From: an uncultured Paracoccaceae bacterium
Lineage (GTDB): Bacteria; Pseudomonadota; Alphaproteobacteria; Rhodobacterales; Rhodobacteraceae
Assembly (NCBI GenBank): GCA_913054485.1
Contig: CAJXHQ010000013.1
Span: 1 to 17,368 of the forward strand
Length of the DNA: 17,368 nucleotides
Direction of reading: 5' to 3'
Positions 1 through 7,447 of the stretch are shown here, piece by piece. Within the stretch, counting starts at the first letter, position 1. The number at the start of each line of letters is the position of its first letter. The notes below the pieces were generated by a model, which did not search any database, had not been told where the DNA came from, and saw nothing but the letters and a program-made list of their open reading frames with translations. The translations under genes and the position numbers were made by a program.

Positions 1-23
1 GAAGCGGTGCTTTGCGGTTCAGT

Positions 24-107
24 GCGGGTGTGGCGGAATTGGTAGACGCACCAGATTTAGGTTCTGGCGCCTATGGCGTGGGGGTTCGAGTCCCTTCACC
101 CGCACCA
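24..107 (+). tRNA. tRNA-Leu (anticodon UAG)
   Basis: Class II tRNA with a 7-bp acceptor stem (GCGGGTG at 24-30 pairing with CACCCGC at 97-103), discriminator A104 and an encoded CCA end (105-107). The anticodon arm is CCAGA / TTTAGGT / TCTGG, giving anticodon TAG, which reads CUN leucine codons. The long variable arm (about CGCCTATGGCG) and the T-arm with GGTTCGAGTCC are as expected for leucine. No clear hairpin terminator follows, only a T-run near 168-174. No duplicated 3' end was seen elsewhere in the window, so there is no sign that the tRNA is an integration site here. Confidence 0.97.
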
Positions 108-242
108 CTTTCAACTCAGACCGGTCTCAAAGGCGCCATGCTGCGGCTGCGGTGTCATGAAAATAGTGGTTTTTTTCGGTTATTCACTTTATGGTGGTTT
201 TGTGAGGATTGGCTAAATCACCGGTTTAGGGGTCAGTGCCAG

Positions 243-467
243 ATGTTACGGGGCAAAATCGAAGAAGCGCAGGTCATCCATTCCATCACCGAGCTGAAGC
301 GGCATCGCGCGCGGCTGGAAGATATCCGCAACAGCCGCCTTTTGGCCGAAGAGCCGCTGCAGATTGCCGAGCTCACGCAGCTGAATTCTGAGATCCGCTG
401 CGTTCACGGGGTCGAAGCCCATTTGCAGGCGATGCTGTCGCAAACAGGCCATGTCCGGCTGCATTAG
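243..467 (+). CDS. small hypothetical protein, 74 aa, predicted helical
   Basis: A short ORF starting at ATG 243 and ending in TAG at 465-467. An AGGGG at 228-232 lies about 10 bases upstream and could serve as ribosome-binding site; this start is preferred because the longer open frame runs back through the tRNA. The 74-residue product is rich in Glu, Arg, Leu and Ala (for example KRHRARLEDIRNSRLLAEE), suggesting one or two amphipathic helices or a short coiled coil. It has no signal peptide or membrane segment. I do not recognise the family. It converges on the gntR-like gene, with 26 bases between their stop codons. It is plausible as a real gene because the codon choice is good, but nothing else supports it. 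Confidence 0.5.
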   Translation: MLRGKIEEAQVIHSITELKRHRARLEDIRNSRLLAEEPLQIAELTQLNSEIRCVHGVEAHLQAMLSQTGHVRLH

Positions 468-503
468 GTCTCCCGGCCGGCCCGGGGCCTGCCTCAGGAG
501 ACC
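467..503. terminator. putative bidirectional hairpin between convergent genes
   Basis: A perfect 7-bp inverted repeat, GGTCTCC (467-473) and GGAGACC (497-503), encloses a very GC-rich loop and spans both stop regions of the convergent small ORF and the GntR-type gene. There is no T-tract on either side, so factor-independent termination is uncertain. Confidence 0.35.
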
Positions 504-1306
504 AGGTCTTCATATTCCAGTTCACCTGCTTCTGCGGGCATAAGCCAGCGCAGAAAATAGACAGGGTCCCCCTGTGCGGTGGAGGCGCGTACGCTGATTT
601 CGAAATATGCCCCCTTCGGCGGCAGCCCGGCCCCGGCACGCGTGGCGCCATCCATCCGGCACAGCCGGATCCGGTTGGTCAACCGGGCAACCTTGACGCC
701 TGCTCTGTGCTCAAGGATGGGGCGGATATTGGTGAACCTCAGCTCTTCTGCCTGCATGCCCGCCAGGCCCGGAGCGCGGGCGGTGTCGAAATACATATCG
801 GCATAGATCTCAATGTCCTGCCCGCCGGGGTTGCCGTGGGTCAGGTGGCGGCGCACGGCGGTGCAGGAGGCAGGGTGGCCGAGAAAGTCATCCCAAGGGC
901 CTGTTGCGGTTTCCTGTTCGATCCAGTTTTTTTCCAGACGGGCGGCAAGGTAGCCGCCGCCGGGCGCCGGAATGCGGAAATGGCGGATTTTACCGCGGGT
1001 CTGGCGGCGATCGGCGACCCTCGTGCCGTCGCCGCGGCGGCGCACGATCAGCCCGATCTCGCGCAATTGGCTGTAGGCCGACTGCACCGTGCCAAGGCTG
1101 ACACCCATGCGGCGGGTCAGCAGGCTTTCGGCAGGCAGCTTGTCTCCGGGTTTGCGCAGGTTTTCGGTCAGCAGGTTCACCATGGCAATGCGCAGGGCAG
1201 CACGTTTGGTGATCTTTTCCGACAACAGAACGCGGGTGTATTCGTTTTTCAAAGTGTCGATGAAGGCGATATCGTCCGCCTCCGCCGGGGGGTTATTGCG
1301 CGTCAT
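494..1306 (-). CDS. GntR-family transcriptional regulator (UTRA-type effector domain)
   Basis: A 270-aa predicted DNA-binding regulator. Residues about 35-97 form the GntR winged helix-turn-helix: the segment with PGDKLPAESLLTRRMGVS is the hallmark GntR sequence, followed by GTVQSAYSQLREIGLIVRR (recognition helix) and the wing RRGDGTRV. The C-terminal part (about 120-265) has the length and ending of a UTRA/HutC-type ligand domain, though it is weakly conserved to my eye. Start ATG 1306 is chosen over an upstream in-frame start because AGGA lies about 9 bases before it and the product then begins just before the domain. It overlaps the end of tctA by 14 bp, so it is the last gene of the tctCBA operon and is probably translationally coupled to it. 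By position it likely controls this operon and the divergent DUF3604 gene, sensing the transported compound or a product; that role is inference. Confidence 0.85.
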   Translation of the reverse strand: MTRNNPPAEADDIAFIDTLKNEYTRVLLSEKITKRAALRIAMVNLLTENLRKPGDKLPAESLLTRRMGVSLGTVQSAYSQLREIGLIVRRRGDGTRVADRRQTRGKIRHFRIPAPGGGYLAARLEKNWIEQETATGPWDDFLGHPASCTAVRRHLTHGNPGGQDIEIYADMYFDTARAPGLAGMQAEELRFTNIRPILEHRAGVKVARLTNRIRLCRMDGATRAGAGLPPKGAYFEISVRASTAQGDPVYFLRWLMPAEAGELEYEDLVS

Positions 1307-2804
1307 GCACTGGTTCCTGCCGTTTTGCGGGCCACATTCCGCGTAGGATAACAAGGGCAGCCAGAAGAAGGAATGCCAGCGCGATGGGGCTTTCCAGCAG
1401 CACCGAGTAGTCGGATTTGTACAGCAGAAGCGACTGGCGCAGCGAGGTCTCGAACAGCCCGCCGAGGATGAATCCGATCACCATGCCGACGACTGAAAAC
1501 CCGGTGCGCGACATCACCAGGCCCAGGACCGCAAAGATCAGCATCACACCGACGTCGAACAGGGATTGCGACGGCAGGTAAACCCCTGTGACGCAAAGCA
1601 TTACCACGATGGGAAGCACATAGGCCTGATCCACCTTGGTGACCAGCGCCCAGACCGGGATGCCGAGGCGGCCAACGATCAGGTGCAGGAAATTGGCCAT
1701 CAGCATTGACGCAAAGAGCGCATAGACCACATCGCCATGCATGGTCATCATGAAGGGGCCGGGCACGATGCCGTGGATGATGAAAGCCGAGATCAGCAGG
1801 GCGGCGGCCACGTTGCCGGGAATGCCAAGCGCCAGTGCGGGCACGAGGTTGGCGCCGACGACGGCGCTGTTGGCGGCCTCGGTTGCGATGATGCCTTCCG
1901 GGTTGCCTTTGCCAAAGCTGTCGGGGTCTTTCGAGGCTTTGCGCGCTGCGCCGTAGCTGAGAAAGGCGGCCAGTGTGACGCCGAGGCCCGGCAGCATGCC
2001 GACACCCGATCCGAACAGGGAGGAGCGGATGATCGTCTTCCAGTGCGAAAAGAACTCCACCGCGCCGAGATGCCGGTTGGTCGAGGGCGGCAGCGCTTCA
2101 TGCGGCACGCCGCCGCCGCGGCGTTTGGCAGCCATGTCCAGCAGCTGCGCGGCAACGGAGGACAGCGCGAGGGAGCCAATGGCAACGGCAATCAGCGACA
2201 GCCCGTCATAGAGGTGGATCTGGTCGAAGGTGAGCCGCGGTGTGCTGTCCACCGGGTCTAGGCCAATGGTGGCTAGGAAAACCCCGAAAAAGATGGCAAT
2301 CAGCCCCTTCACCGGCGAGGCGCTGGAGATGCCGGCCAGAAGCGTGAAGGCAAAGAGCAGCACCGAGGCAAACTCAAGCGGGCCGAATTGCAGCGCAATG
2401 GTGGCAAAAGGCACCACCAGCACGATCAGCAGCATGTCCGAGATAGTGTCGCCTGTAACCGAAGAATAGAGTGCAAACTTCATGGCCCGTTCCGGTTCGC
2501 CGCGTTTTGCCATCGGGTAGCCGTCCAGCGCCGAAGCGGCGCTTTCGGCGGTGCCCGGACTGTTCAGCAGCACCGCAGGGATCGCCCCGCCGGATGTGCC
2601 GCCCTTGTTGACGCCAACCAGAAAAGCAATCGCGGTGACCGGCGACATATAATAGGTGACCGGGATCAGCACCGCCATGGCGGTGACACTGCCAAGTCCG
2701 GGAATGACGCCGATCACGATGCCCAGCACCAGGCCAAGCGTGATGAAGAGCACGTTATAAAATGTAAGCGCCTCGGCAAAGCCGGCGATGAGCTGGTCAA
2801 TCAT
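1293..2804 (-). CDS. tctA: tripartite tricarboxylate transporter, large permease subunit TctA
   Basis: A 503-aa polytopic inner-membrane protein, the family's usual length, with about 12 hydrophobic segments. It is the channel-forming subunit that, with TctB, imports carboxylates delivered by the periplasmic TctC protein, driven by an ion gradient. Diagnostic motifs are the N-terminal VIPGLGSVTAMAVLIP, then GGAIPAVLLNSPGTAESAAS followed directly by the LDGYPMAKRG signature, and a second internal-repeat copy around GMLPGLGVTLAAFLSYG and LVPALALGIPGNVAAALL. The start ATG 2804 has AGGA upstream and follows the tctB stop by 18 bases. The C-terminus overlaps the regulator gene. The substrate cannot be read from the permease: TctA family members serve citrate, other tricarboxylates, aromatic acids and more. 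Confidence 0.96.
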   Translation of the reverse strand: MIDQLIAGFAEALTFYNVLFITLGLVLGIVIGVIPGLGSVTAMAVLIPVTYYMSPVTAIAFLVGVNKGGTSGGAIPAVLLNSPGTAESAASALDGYPMAKRGEPERAMKFALYSSVTGDTISDMLLIVLVVPFATIALQFGPLEFASVLLFAFTLLAGISSASPVKGLIAIFFGVFLATIGLDPVDSTPRLTFDQIHLYDGLSLIAVAIGSLALSSVAAQLLDMAAKRRGGGVPHEALPPSTNRHLGAVEFFSHWKTIIRSSLFGSGVGMLPGLGVTLAAFLSYGAARKASKDPDSFGKGNPEGIIATEAANSAVVGANLVPALALGIPGNVAAALLISAFIIHGIVPGPFMMTMHGDVVYALFASMLMANFLHLIVGRLGIPVWALVTKVDQAYVLPIVVMLCVTGVYLPSQSLFDVGVMLIFAVLGLVMSRTGFSVVGMVIGFILGGLFETSLRQSLLLYKSDYSVLLESPIALAFLLLAALVILRGMWPAKRQEPVHDAQ

Positions 2805-2822
2805 GAAGTCAGGTCCTGTGTC

Positions 2823-3281
2823 TCAGGGCAGTTGGACGCCAAAGGCGGCCTGAACAGCGAAGGCAACAAGCGGCGGCAGCAGAAAGCCAGCCGGAACGAG
2901 GATCTTCAGGTTACGGCCGCCGGCCGCGAGGCCCCAGATCAGCACCACGGCAATGCCGGTGATGATGAAGCCCGCATGGGTGACGCCGGCCAGCAGAAGC
3001 GCCGAGAACAGCGCCCAGGTTGCCGTCTGGATGACTGGTCCGGCAGTGGCAGCGGCAGGCGCGTCCTGTTGCAGCCGGGTCAGTCCCTGAACCGCCAGCA
3101 CAAGCGACAGCCCCAGCACGACCGAGAGGGCAAATGTCGGGAAGAAACGGGGCGAGAACTGCCCCTCGGTCATGGGGCCATCCACGAAAGAGGGCACCAT
3201 CCAGAATATCGCCGCTGCGGACGCCACCGCCAGGACGGACCCGGCGATGGCATCGGTGCGGCTGTGCACCGGTTCAGACAC
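2823..3281 (-). CDS. tctB: tripartite tricarboxylate transporter, small permease subunit TctB
   Basis: A 152-aa membrane protein with about four hydrophobic helices (starting near AIAGSVLAVASAAAIFWMV, then a helix around ALSVVLGLSLVLAVQ, and two close to the C-terminus), matching the size and topology of TctB. It is identified mostly by position between tctC and tctA; TctB sequences are poorly conserved. The start is chosen as GTG 3281, one base after the tctC stop (TAA, A, GTG), with GAGG about 12 bases upstream inside the end of tctC. A TTG at 3299 would give six more residues and an overlap with tctC. The arrangement suggests translational coupling tctC to tctB to tctA. TctB is thought to be an accessory helper of TctA. 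Confidence 0.9.
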   Translation of the reverse strand: MSEPVHSRTDAIAGSVLAVASAAAIFWMVPSFVDGPMTEGQFSPRFFPTFALSVVLGLSLVLAVQGLTRLQQDAPAAATAGPVIQTATWALFSALLLAGVTHAGFIITGIAVVLIWGLAAGGRNLKILVPAGFLLPPLVAFAVQAAFGVQLP

Positions 3282-3282
3282 T

Positions 3283-4224
3283 TTACTTCGTTGCCTCAAG
3301 AACGGTCTTCAGTGCGGCCTCGGTCTCACCCATGGCGGCGGTGATTTCCGCGCTGGGGCGGAACACGACGGGGAAGGACAGCTTGTTCTCCATCAGGTCG
3401 GTGAATTCGGCGTCCTGAACCGCAAGGCTCAGCGCCGCTTCCAGTTTGCCGATCACCTCTTCCGGAGTGCCGGCCGGGACAACAACCATCGACTGGCTGG
3501 GCATCGCGACCCCGTAGCCTTCGGAAACGGCCGGTGCATCCGGCGCGCTGGCCAGGCGGGAACTGTTCATGGAAACAAGAACTTTCATGTCATCGCCATA
3601 GCGGTTGTGGATGCCGCCGGAGTAGGCGAAGTCCACTTTGCCGCCCAAGAGGAAGGGCACCATTTCGCCGCCGCCCTTGGTCGGGATGCCGGTCCAGGCC
3701 ACGCCTTCCTTGGCTGCGATGAAGTTGGTGTAGGTGCGCGACATCGCCGACTGATCCGCGAAGTTCAGCGCGTTGGTTTTAGAGTATTCGATCAGCTCTT
3801 CCAGCGTGTCGTAGGGCGCGTCGGCCTTGGCCACCAGTGCCTGCTGGTATTCGGAGATCTGCGCCACAAAATCGAAGCTGCTGCTGGTGTAGTCGACATT
3901 CTGGGTCATCGGCGGCCACAGGACCGACGAAGAGGCGATGAACAGGATGGTATAGCCATCGGCAGCCGCCTTGGAGACCGCGGTAGCCCCCACTGCGCCG
4001 CCCGCGCCGGGCATGGTTTTCACGATCACATTCTGGCCCACCTGATCGGTCAGGGCCTTGGCCAATACGCGGGCCATGGTCTCGGTGCTGCCGCCGGCGC
4101 GGTAGGGCACAACCATTGTGACCGGCTTTTCAGGATATTCGGCCTGCGCAGGCAGAGCTGCGCCGGAAACCGCCGCCGCTGCCATGGTCACGGCGGCCGC
4201 TACAGACTTCATCGAAAATTTCAT
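3283..4224 (-). CDS. tctC: tripartite tricarboxylate transporter substrate-binding protein (TctC/Bug family)
   Basis: A 313-aa periplasmic solute-binding protein. The N-terminus is a typical Sec signal peptide with probable cleavage after ALPAQA (about residue 29). The mature part begins with YPEKPVTMVVPYRAGGSTE, the classic Bug-family opening in which the first loop contacts the substrate, and continues with the second signature PGAGGAVGATAVSKAAADGY. The length fits the family (about 320 aa). GGGAGA at 4232-4237 gives a good ribosome-binding site for ATG 4224. It is the first gene of the tctCBA-gntR operon and is transcribed away from the DUF3604 gene. Bug proteins usually bind di- or tricarboxylates or aromatic acids through carboxylate contacts; the ligand here is unknown. 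Confidence 0.95.
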   Translation of the reverse strand: MKFSMKSVAAAVTMAAAAVSGAALPAQAEYPEKPVTMVVPYRAGGSTETMARVLAKALTDQVGQNVIVKTMPGAGGAVGATAVSKAAADGYTILFIASSSVLWPPMTQNVDYTSSSFDFVAQISEYQQALVAKADAPYDTLEELIEYSKTNALNFADQSAMSRTYTNFIAAKEGVAWTGIPTKGGGEMVPFLLGGKVDFAYSGGIHNRYGDDMKVLVSMNSSRLASAPDAPAVSEGYGVAMPSQSMVVVPAGTPEEVIGKLEAALSLAVQDAEFTDLMENKLSFPVVFRPSAEITAAMGETEAALKTVLEATK

Positions 4225-4273
4225 TTGGTCGTCTCCCTGTGGTTCCGCCGGTTTGTCCGGTCGGGAAAGTGAA

Positions 4274-4303
4274 TTGACATGAAAACTATGTAGTTTTAAT
4301 CAT
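4274..4303 (+). promoter_or_regulatory. candidate promoter of the DUF3604 gene
   Basis: A perfect TTGACA at 4274-4279 is followed after 18 bases by AATCAT (4298-4303), a moderate -10 match (4 of 6). It is the only strong -35 element on the plus strand of the 122-bp divergent spacer. The spacer between the two elements is almost filled by the palindrome at 4282-4297. Confidence 0.45.
4282..4297. promoter_or_regulatory. 16-bp palindrome, candidate operator in the tctC / DUF3604 divergent spacer
   Basis: AAAACTA (4282-4288), TG, TAGTTTT (4291-4297) is a perfect inverted repeat with 7-bp arms and a 2-bp centre. It lies between the proposed -35 and -10 of the DUF3604 gene and about 60 bp upstream of tctC on the other strand. 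This is a typical repressor position; the encoded GntR-type regulator is the obvious candidate to bind it. Binding is inference. Confidence 0.5.
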
Positions 4304-4306
4304 CCT

Positions 4307-4314
4307 GTCTAGAA
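4307..4314. promoter_or_regulatory. second candidate GntR site (GTCTAGAA)
   Basis: GTCTAGAA matches 7 of 8 bases of a GT-N-TA-N-AC palindrome of the kind known for HutC-subfamily GntR regulators. It lies 9 bp downstream of the larger palindrome, close to the expected transcription start of the DUF3604 gene. It is short, so chance occurrence is possible. Confidence 0.3.
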
Positions 4315-4346
4315 TTATGTTCCTTGGATGAGAAAGTTGCTGAAAC

Positions 4347-6653
4347 ATGGCTGAAAAAGTAATCAACGGACTCGTGCCCCTTGAAATGGTGGGGGCCAAC
4401 GGTCCTTCGGTGGTGCCCAGCCATGACGCAGCGGTCTTTGGCAGCGCCGAAATGCAAGGCGGCGCCCCGGTGGAACCGCGCGGTTTCTACAGCTTCAAAG
4501 TGGTCTACACTGTCGGCAAACTGGGGCTGGATGACACCGGCGGCATCCGCGTTGCGATGCGGATGGTGTCCGACGCGGGCTCACCGCAGATGAGCGACCC
4601 CACAGCGCCGAACTACGTGACGGCGATTAGCAACGGTGAGGGCCAACTGCTTCTGAACTATCAGAAAAGCGGCGGCCAGCGCCCATTCGGCGAGATCCTG
4701 ACCGTGCATCAGCGCGGCGGCTACCTGCGCGAAGGCGAGCAGATCACCATCACCTTCGGGGATACCAGCAAAGGGTCTCCCGGCATGCTGGCGCAGACCT
4801 TTGTGGAAGGCGCGCGCGAGTTCCGGGTGATGGCGGATGTGCAGGCCACTGGCAACTACAACCTGGTGCCCGGCGGCCAGCTGGCGCTGCCGGTGGTGCC
4901 GGGCCCTGCAACCTGCTGGAAAGCGGTGCTGCCGAGCCTGCGCCGCCCTGGCGAGGCTTTCCACTTGGGCCTGAAGGCCGAGGACAAATGGGGCAACCCG
5001 ACACCGCAGGCCGAGGGCAAGCTGACCCTGCGCCCCTCGCTGCCGGTCGAAGGCCTGCCGGATGTTCTGGAATATGACGCTTCTGAGCGCGCGATGACGC
5101 TGGACGGGCTGAAAGTCTCTGAAGACGGAACCCTTTATATTGATGTGCTGAAGGACGGCGAGCACGTCGCCCGCGCAGGTCCGCTAGTGGTGCGCGACGG
5201 CGCGGTGTCCGGCTACTGGGGCGACCTGCACGGCCAGACCGGCGAGACTGTGGGCACCAATACCATCGAAAGCTACTTCGATTTTGCCCGCAACAAAGCT
5301 TTCCTGGATGTCACCTCGCATCAGGCGAATGACTTCCAGATCAAGGGCAACTTCTGGGACAAGCTGAACGCGCTGACGGCTGAGCTGGACGAGCCGGGCC
5401 GCTTCACCATCTTCCCGGGCTATGAATGGTCGGGCAACACCGCCGTGGGCGGCGACCATAACGTGTTCTTCCGCCACGAAGGCCGCCAGATCCGCCGCTG
5501 CAGCCACGCGCTCTTGGAAGATCAGAGCCAGATCGGTACCGATGCCCATACGCTGACCGACCTGTTCCGCGACATGCGCGAGAATGACGAGGATGTGGTG
5601 ATCTATGCCCATGTCGGCGGGCGCTATGCCAACATTCACTACGATCACGATCCGCTGATCGAAACGGCTGTCGAAGTGCACTCTGCCTGGGGCACATTCG
5701 AGTGGGTGCTGACCGACGGGTTCGAACTGGGCCGCCGCGTCGGGCTGGTGGCAAACTCCGACGGGCACAAGGGCCGTCCCGGCGCGTCTTATCCGGGCGA
5801 CAGCGTGTTCGGCGCCTATGGCGGCCTCACCTGCTTCCTGACCGGTGAAAACACCCGCGACGCCATCTTCGAGGCCCAGCGCCGCCGCCATCACTTTGGC
5901 ACCACCGGCTGCCGCATGTTCATGGATGTGCGCGTGGAATTCCCCGAGGAAGCAACCCTGTTCGAGCGCAACCCGGATGCCGCCCCCGACACCCAGCGCC
6001 ATCTGGTGCGCGAGGCGATCATGGGGGATATCGTGCAGACCGGTGCAGGCACCGTGAAACTGCGCGCCGAGGTGAAGGCCCATGCGGGCATCGAACGCAT
6101 CGAAGTGCGCAATGGCGAAAAGGTCCTGAAAGCCGTCCGTCCTTACAGTGAGGCAGACCTCGGCAGCCGTGTGCGCGTGCTGTGGAGCGGCGCGGAATAC
6201 CGCGGCCGCGGGCGCAACACCAACTGGATCGGCAAGGCGCAGTTTGATCAAGCCAAGATCACAGGATTCGAGACCATCAACCAGTGGAACCCGGACAGCC
6301 AGTTCGAACAGCGCGGCTCCAACACCGTGATCTGGAAGAACGTCACCACCGGCAACTACATGGGGTTTGATGCCTGGCTGAAGGATGAGGCGGGCAAGCT
6401 GAGCATTGTCACCAACCAGGGCACGCTGGAGCGTGATCTGGCCGAAATCGGCTTTGACGATATCGAGCTGGACGCCGGCGGCCTTGAGCGCAAGATCAAG
6501 ATGTTCCGCCTGCCGGACGCGCCCCTGGGCAATGAGCTGGAGATCGAGCTGGACATCGACCTGCATGATGCGGGCGACAACCAGCTGTGGATCGGCGTCT
6601 ATACCGAAGACGGTTATCAGGCATGGTCCAGCCCGCTCTACGTCTTCAAATAA
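4347..6653 (+). CDS. DUF3604 family protein, predicted PHP-like metal-dependent hydrolase
   Basis: A 768-aa protein with no signal peptide, hence probably cytoplasmic. Residues 1-285 are beta-rich and of unknown role. The central part carries ordered metal-ligand motifs of the PHP-like DUF3604 family: GYWGDLHGQTGE (D293, H295), DVTSHQAND (H325), GYEWSGN (E360), GDHNVFF (H371), YAHVGG (H422), VEVHS (E443, H445) and NSDGHKGRPG (D472, H474). The C-terminal third is beta-rich and probably a further sandwich domain. The family is annotated from sequence only; no substrate is known to me. The gene diverges from tctCBA-gntR across a shared regulatory spacer, suggesting it acts on the imported compound. 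ATG 4347 has only a weak ribosome-binding site (GATGAGAAAG). A terminator follows closely, so it is monocistronic. The family call is firm; the hydrolase activity is inferred from the motifs. Confidence 0.88.
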   Translation: MAEKVINGLVPLEMVGANGPSVVPSHDAAVFGSAEMQGGAPVEPRGFYSFKVVYTVGKLGLDDTGGIRVAMRMVSDAGSPQMSDPTAPNYVTAISNGEGQLLLNYQKSGGQRPFGEILTVHQRGGYLREGEQITITFGDTSKGSPGMLAQTFVEGAREFRVMADVQATGNYNLVPGGQLALPVVPGPATCWKAVLPSLRRPGEAFHLGLKAEDKWGNPTPQAEGKLTLRPSLPVEGLPDVLEYDASERAMTLDGLKVSEDGTLYIDVLKDGEHVARAGPLVVRDGAVSGYWGDLHGQTGETVGTNTIESYFDFARNKAFLDVTSHQANDFQIKGNFWDKLNALTAELDEPGRFTIFPGYEWSGNTAVGGDHNVFFRHEGRQIRRCSHALLEDQSQIGTDAHTLTDLFRDMRENDEDVVIYAHVGGRYANIHYDHDPLIETAVEVHSAWGTFEWVLTDGFELGRRVGLVANSDGHKGRPGASYPGDSVFGAYGGLTCFLTGENTRDAIFEAQRRRHHFGTTGCRMFMDVRVEFPEEATLFERNPDAAPDTQRHLVREAIMGDIVQTGAGTVKLRAEVKAHAGIERIEVRNGEKVLKAVRPYSEADLGSRVRVLWSGAEYRGRGRNTNWIGKAQFDQAKITGFETINQWNPDSQFEQRGSNTVIWKNVTTGNYMGFDAWLKDEAGKLSIVTNQGTLERDLAEIGFDDIELDAGGLERKIKMFRLPDAPLGNELEIELDIDLHDAGDNQLWIGVYTEDGYQAWSSPLYVFK

Positions 6654-6673
6654 CCGGGCCAATTGCTCCGGCA

Positions 6674-6702
6674 CCGGGCGCTGTAGTTGCGCCCGGCTTT
6701 TT
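6674..6702 (+). terminator. rho-independent terminator after the DUF3604 gene
   Basis: An 8-bp perfect stem CCGGGCGC (6674-6681) and GCGCCCGG (6689-6696) with a 7-base loop, followed by C and five T (6698-6702). It lies 20 bases after the stop codon. Confidence 0.9.
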
Positions 6703-6746
6703 CATGCCCGAGGGGGGCAGAGATTTGCGGCAGGGGAGGCACGCCG

Positions 6747-7355
6747 ATGCCATGGATCGACGCCGTTGAATAAGACGATGCCGACGGCAAGCTGAAGATG
6801 CTCTGCGACCGGGGCAAAGGCCCTGACAATAATGTCGACAACATCATGATGACGCACTCCTTGCGCCCCCATACGATGGAGGGGCACATGGCGATTTGCA
6901 AATATGTCCTGCACCACAGCGGCAATACCGTGCCCAAGTGGTTCCTGGAGGTGCTGGGTGTCTGGGGCAGCCGGCTCAACGAGTGCGACTGTTGTGTGGA
7001 GCATCACTTCTCAGGGCTGGTGCGGCTGATGAAGGATGACGGCAAGGCATCAGCCCTCCGGGCCGCCATCGAGGCGCGGGATATGCCGGCGGTACCGTTG
7101 GAGTAAAAACACCGGGTGGCAATGGTCTATGCCCGTTTGCTGAGCAAGGATCCGGGCGGCATGGTCGAGAACAGCGTGCAAGCACCGCGCTCCGCCGGCT
7201 GGAGTGACGGCGGGATTCTGGAGATCAATCAGGTCAGCGCCTAATTCAGCTATGCTAACCGCACAGTGCTGGGGCTGGTTTGTTCGGCCAAGGGGGATAT
7301 CCTGGGTCTGTTCCCCAATAATTCCGGCGATCCGGACGGCTGGAACCACAGCTAA
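6747..7355 (+). pseudogene. nonsense-disrupted carboxymuconolactone decarboxylase / AhpD-type peroxidase-related gene
   Basis: One continuous reading frame of 203 codons resembles the peroxidase-related branch of the CMD/AhpD family over its whole expected length, but is cut by three TAA codons at 6771-6773, 7104-7106 and 7242-7244. The frame starts at ATG 6747 behind an excellent ribosome-binding site (GGGGAGG 6733-6739). Between the stops come MMTHSLRPHTMEGHMA, HHSGNTVPKWFLEVLGVW and the redox motif ECDCCVEHH (C80, C83, H87 counted from 6747). After the second stop the family's ILEINQV continues, and after the third FSYANRTVLGL and FPNNSGDPDGW, all in the same frame with no indel. Working relatives form a redox-active CxxC pair and reduce peroxides or support antioxidant defence. 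The longest unbroken piece (from ATG 6798 or 6840 to 7106) keeps the CxxC but lacks both ends. Recent decay is the simplest reading. Confidence 0.85.
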
Positions 7356-7447
7356 GCGGCATAGGATCTGTTGCAAATATACAATGTCGCGAAGGTGACA
7401 TTTGCTGCTTGGCTTTTATAGCCGGAAAACCACCCCACCTCAGGCGT

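Noticed and set aside
118..127. Palindrome AGACCGGTCT just after the tRNA
   Set aside because: A perfect 10-bp palindrome but without loop, T-tract or promoter context; as likely chance as function.
12..242. N-terminal extension of the small ORF back through the tRNA
   Set aside because: It would translate the tRNA-Leu gene; the start at 243 with AGGGG upstream is more sensible.
24..503. tRNA-Leu as integration site of a genomic island covering the tct region
   Set aside because: No integrase gene and no repeated copy of the tRNA 3' end were found in the window, and composition does not shift sharply beyond it.
5184..6674. 496-aa minus-strand frame opposite the DUF3604 gene
   Set aside because: A shadow of the real gene: it has no domain signatures, and its composition is the expected reverse complement of a GC-rich coding region.
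6798..7106. A functional 102-aa peroxidase starting at an internal ATG
   Set aside because: It lacks the N-terminal segment and the whole second half of the family, has no good ribosome-binding site of its own, and the homologous sequence continues in frame past the stop, which marks a broken gene.
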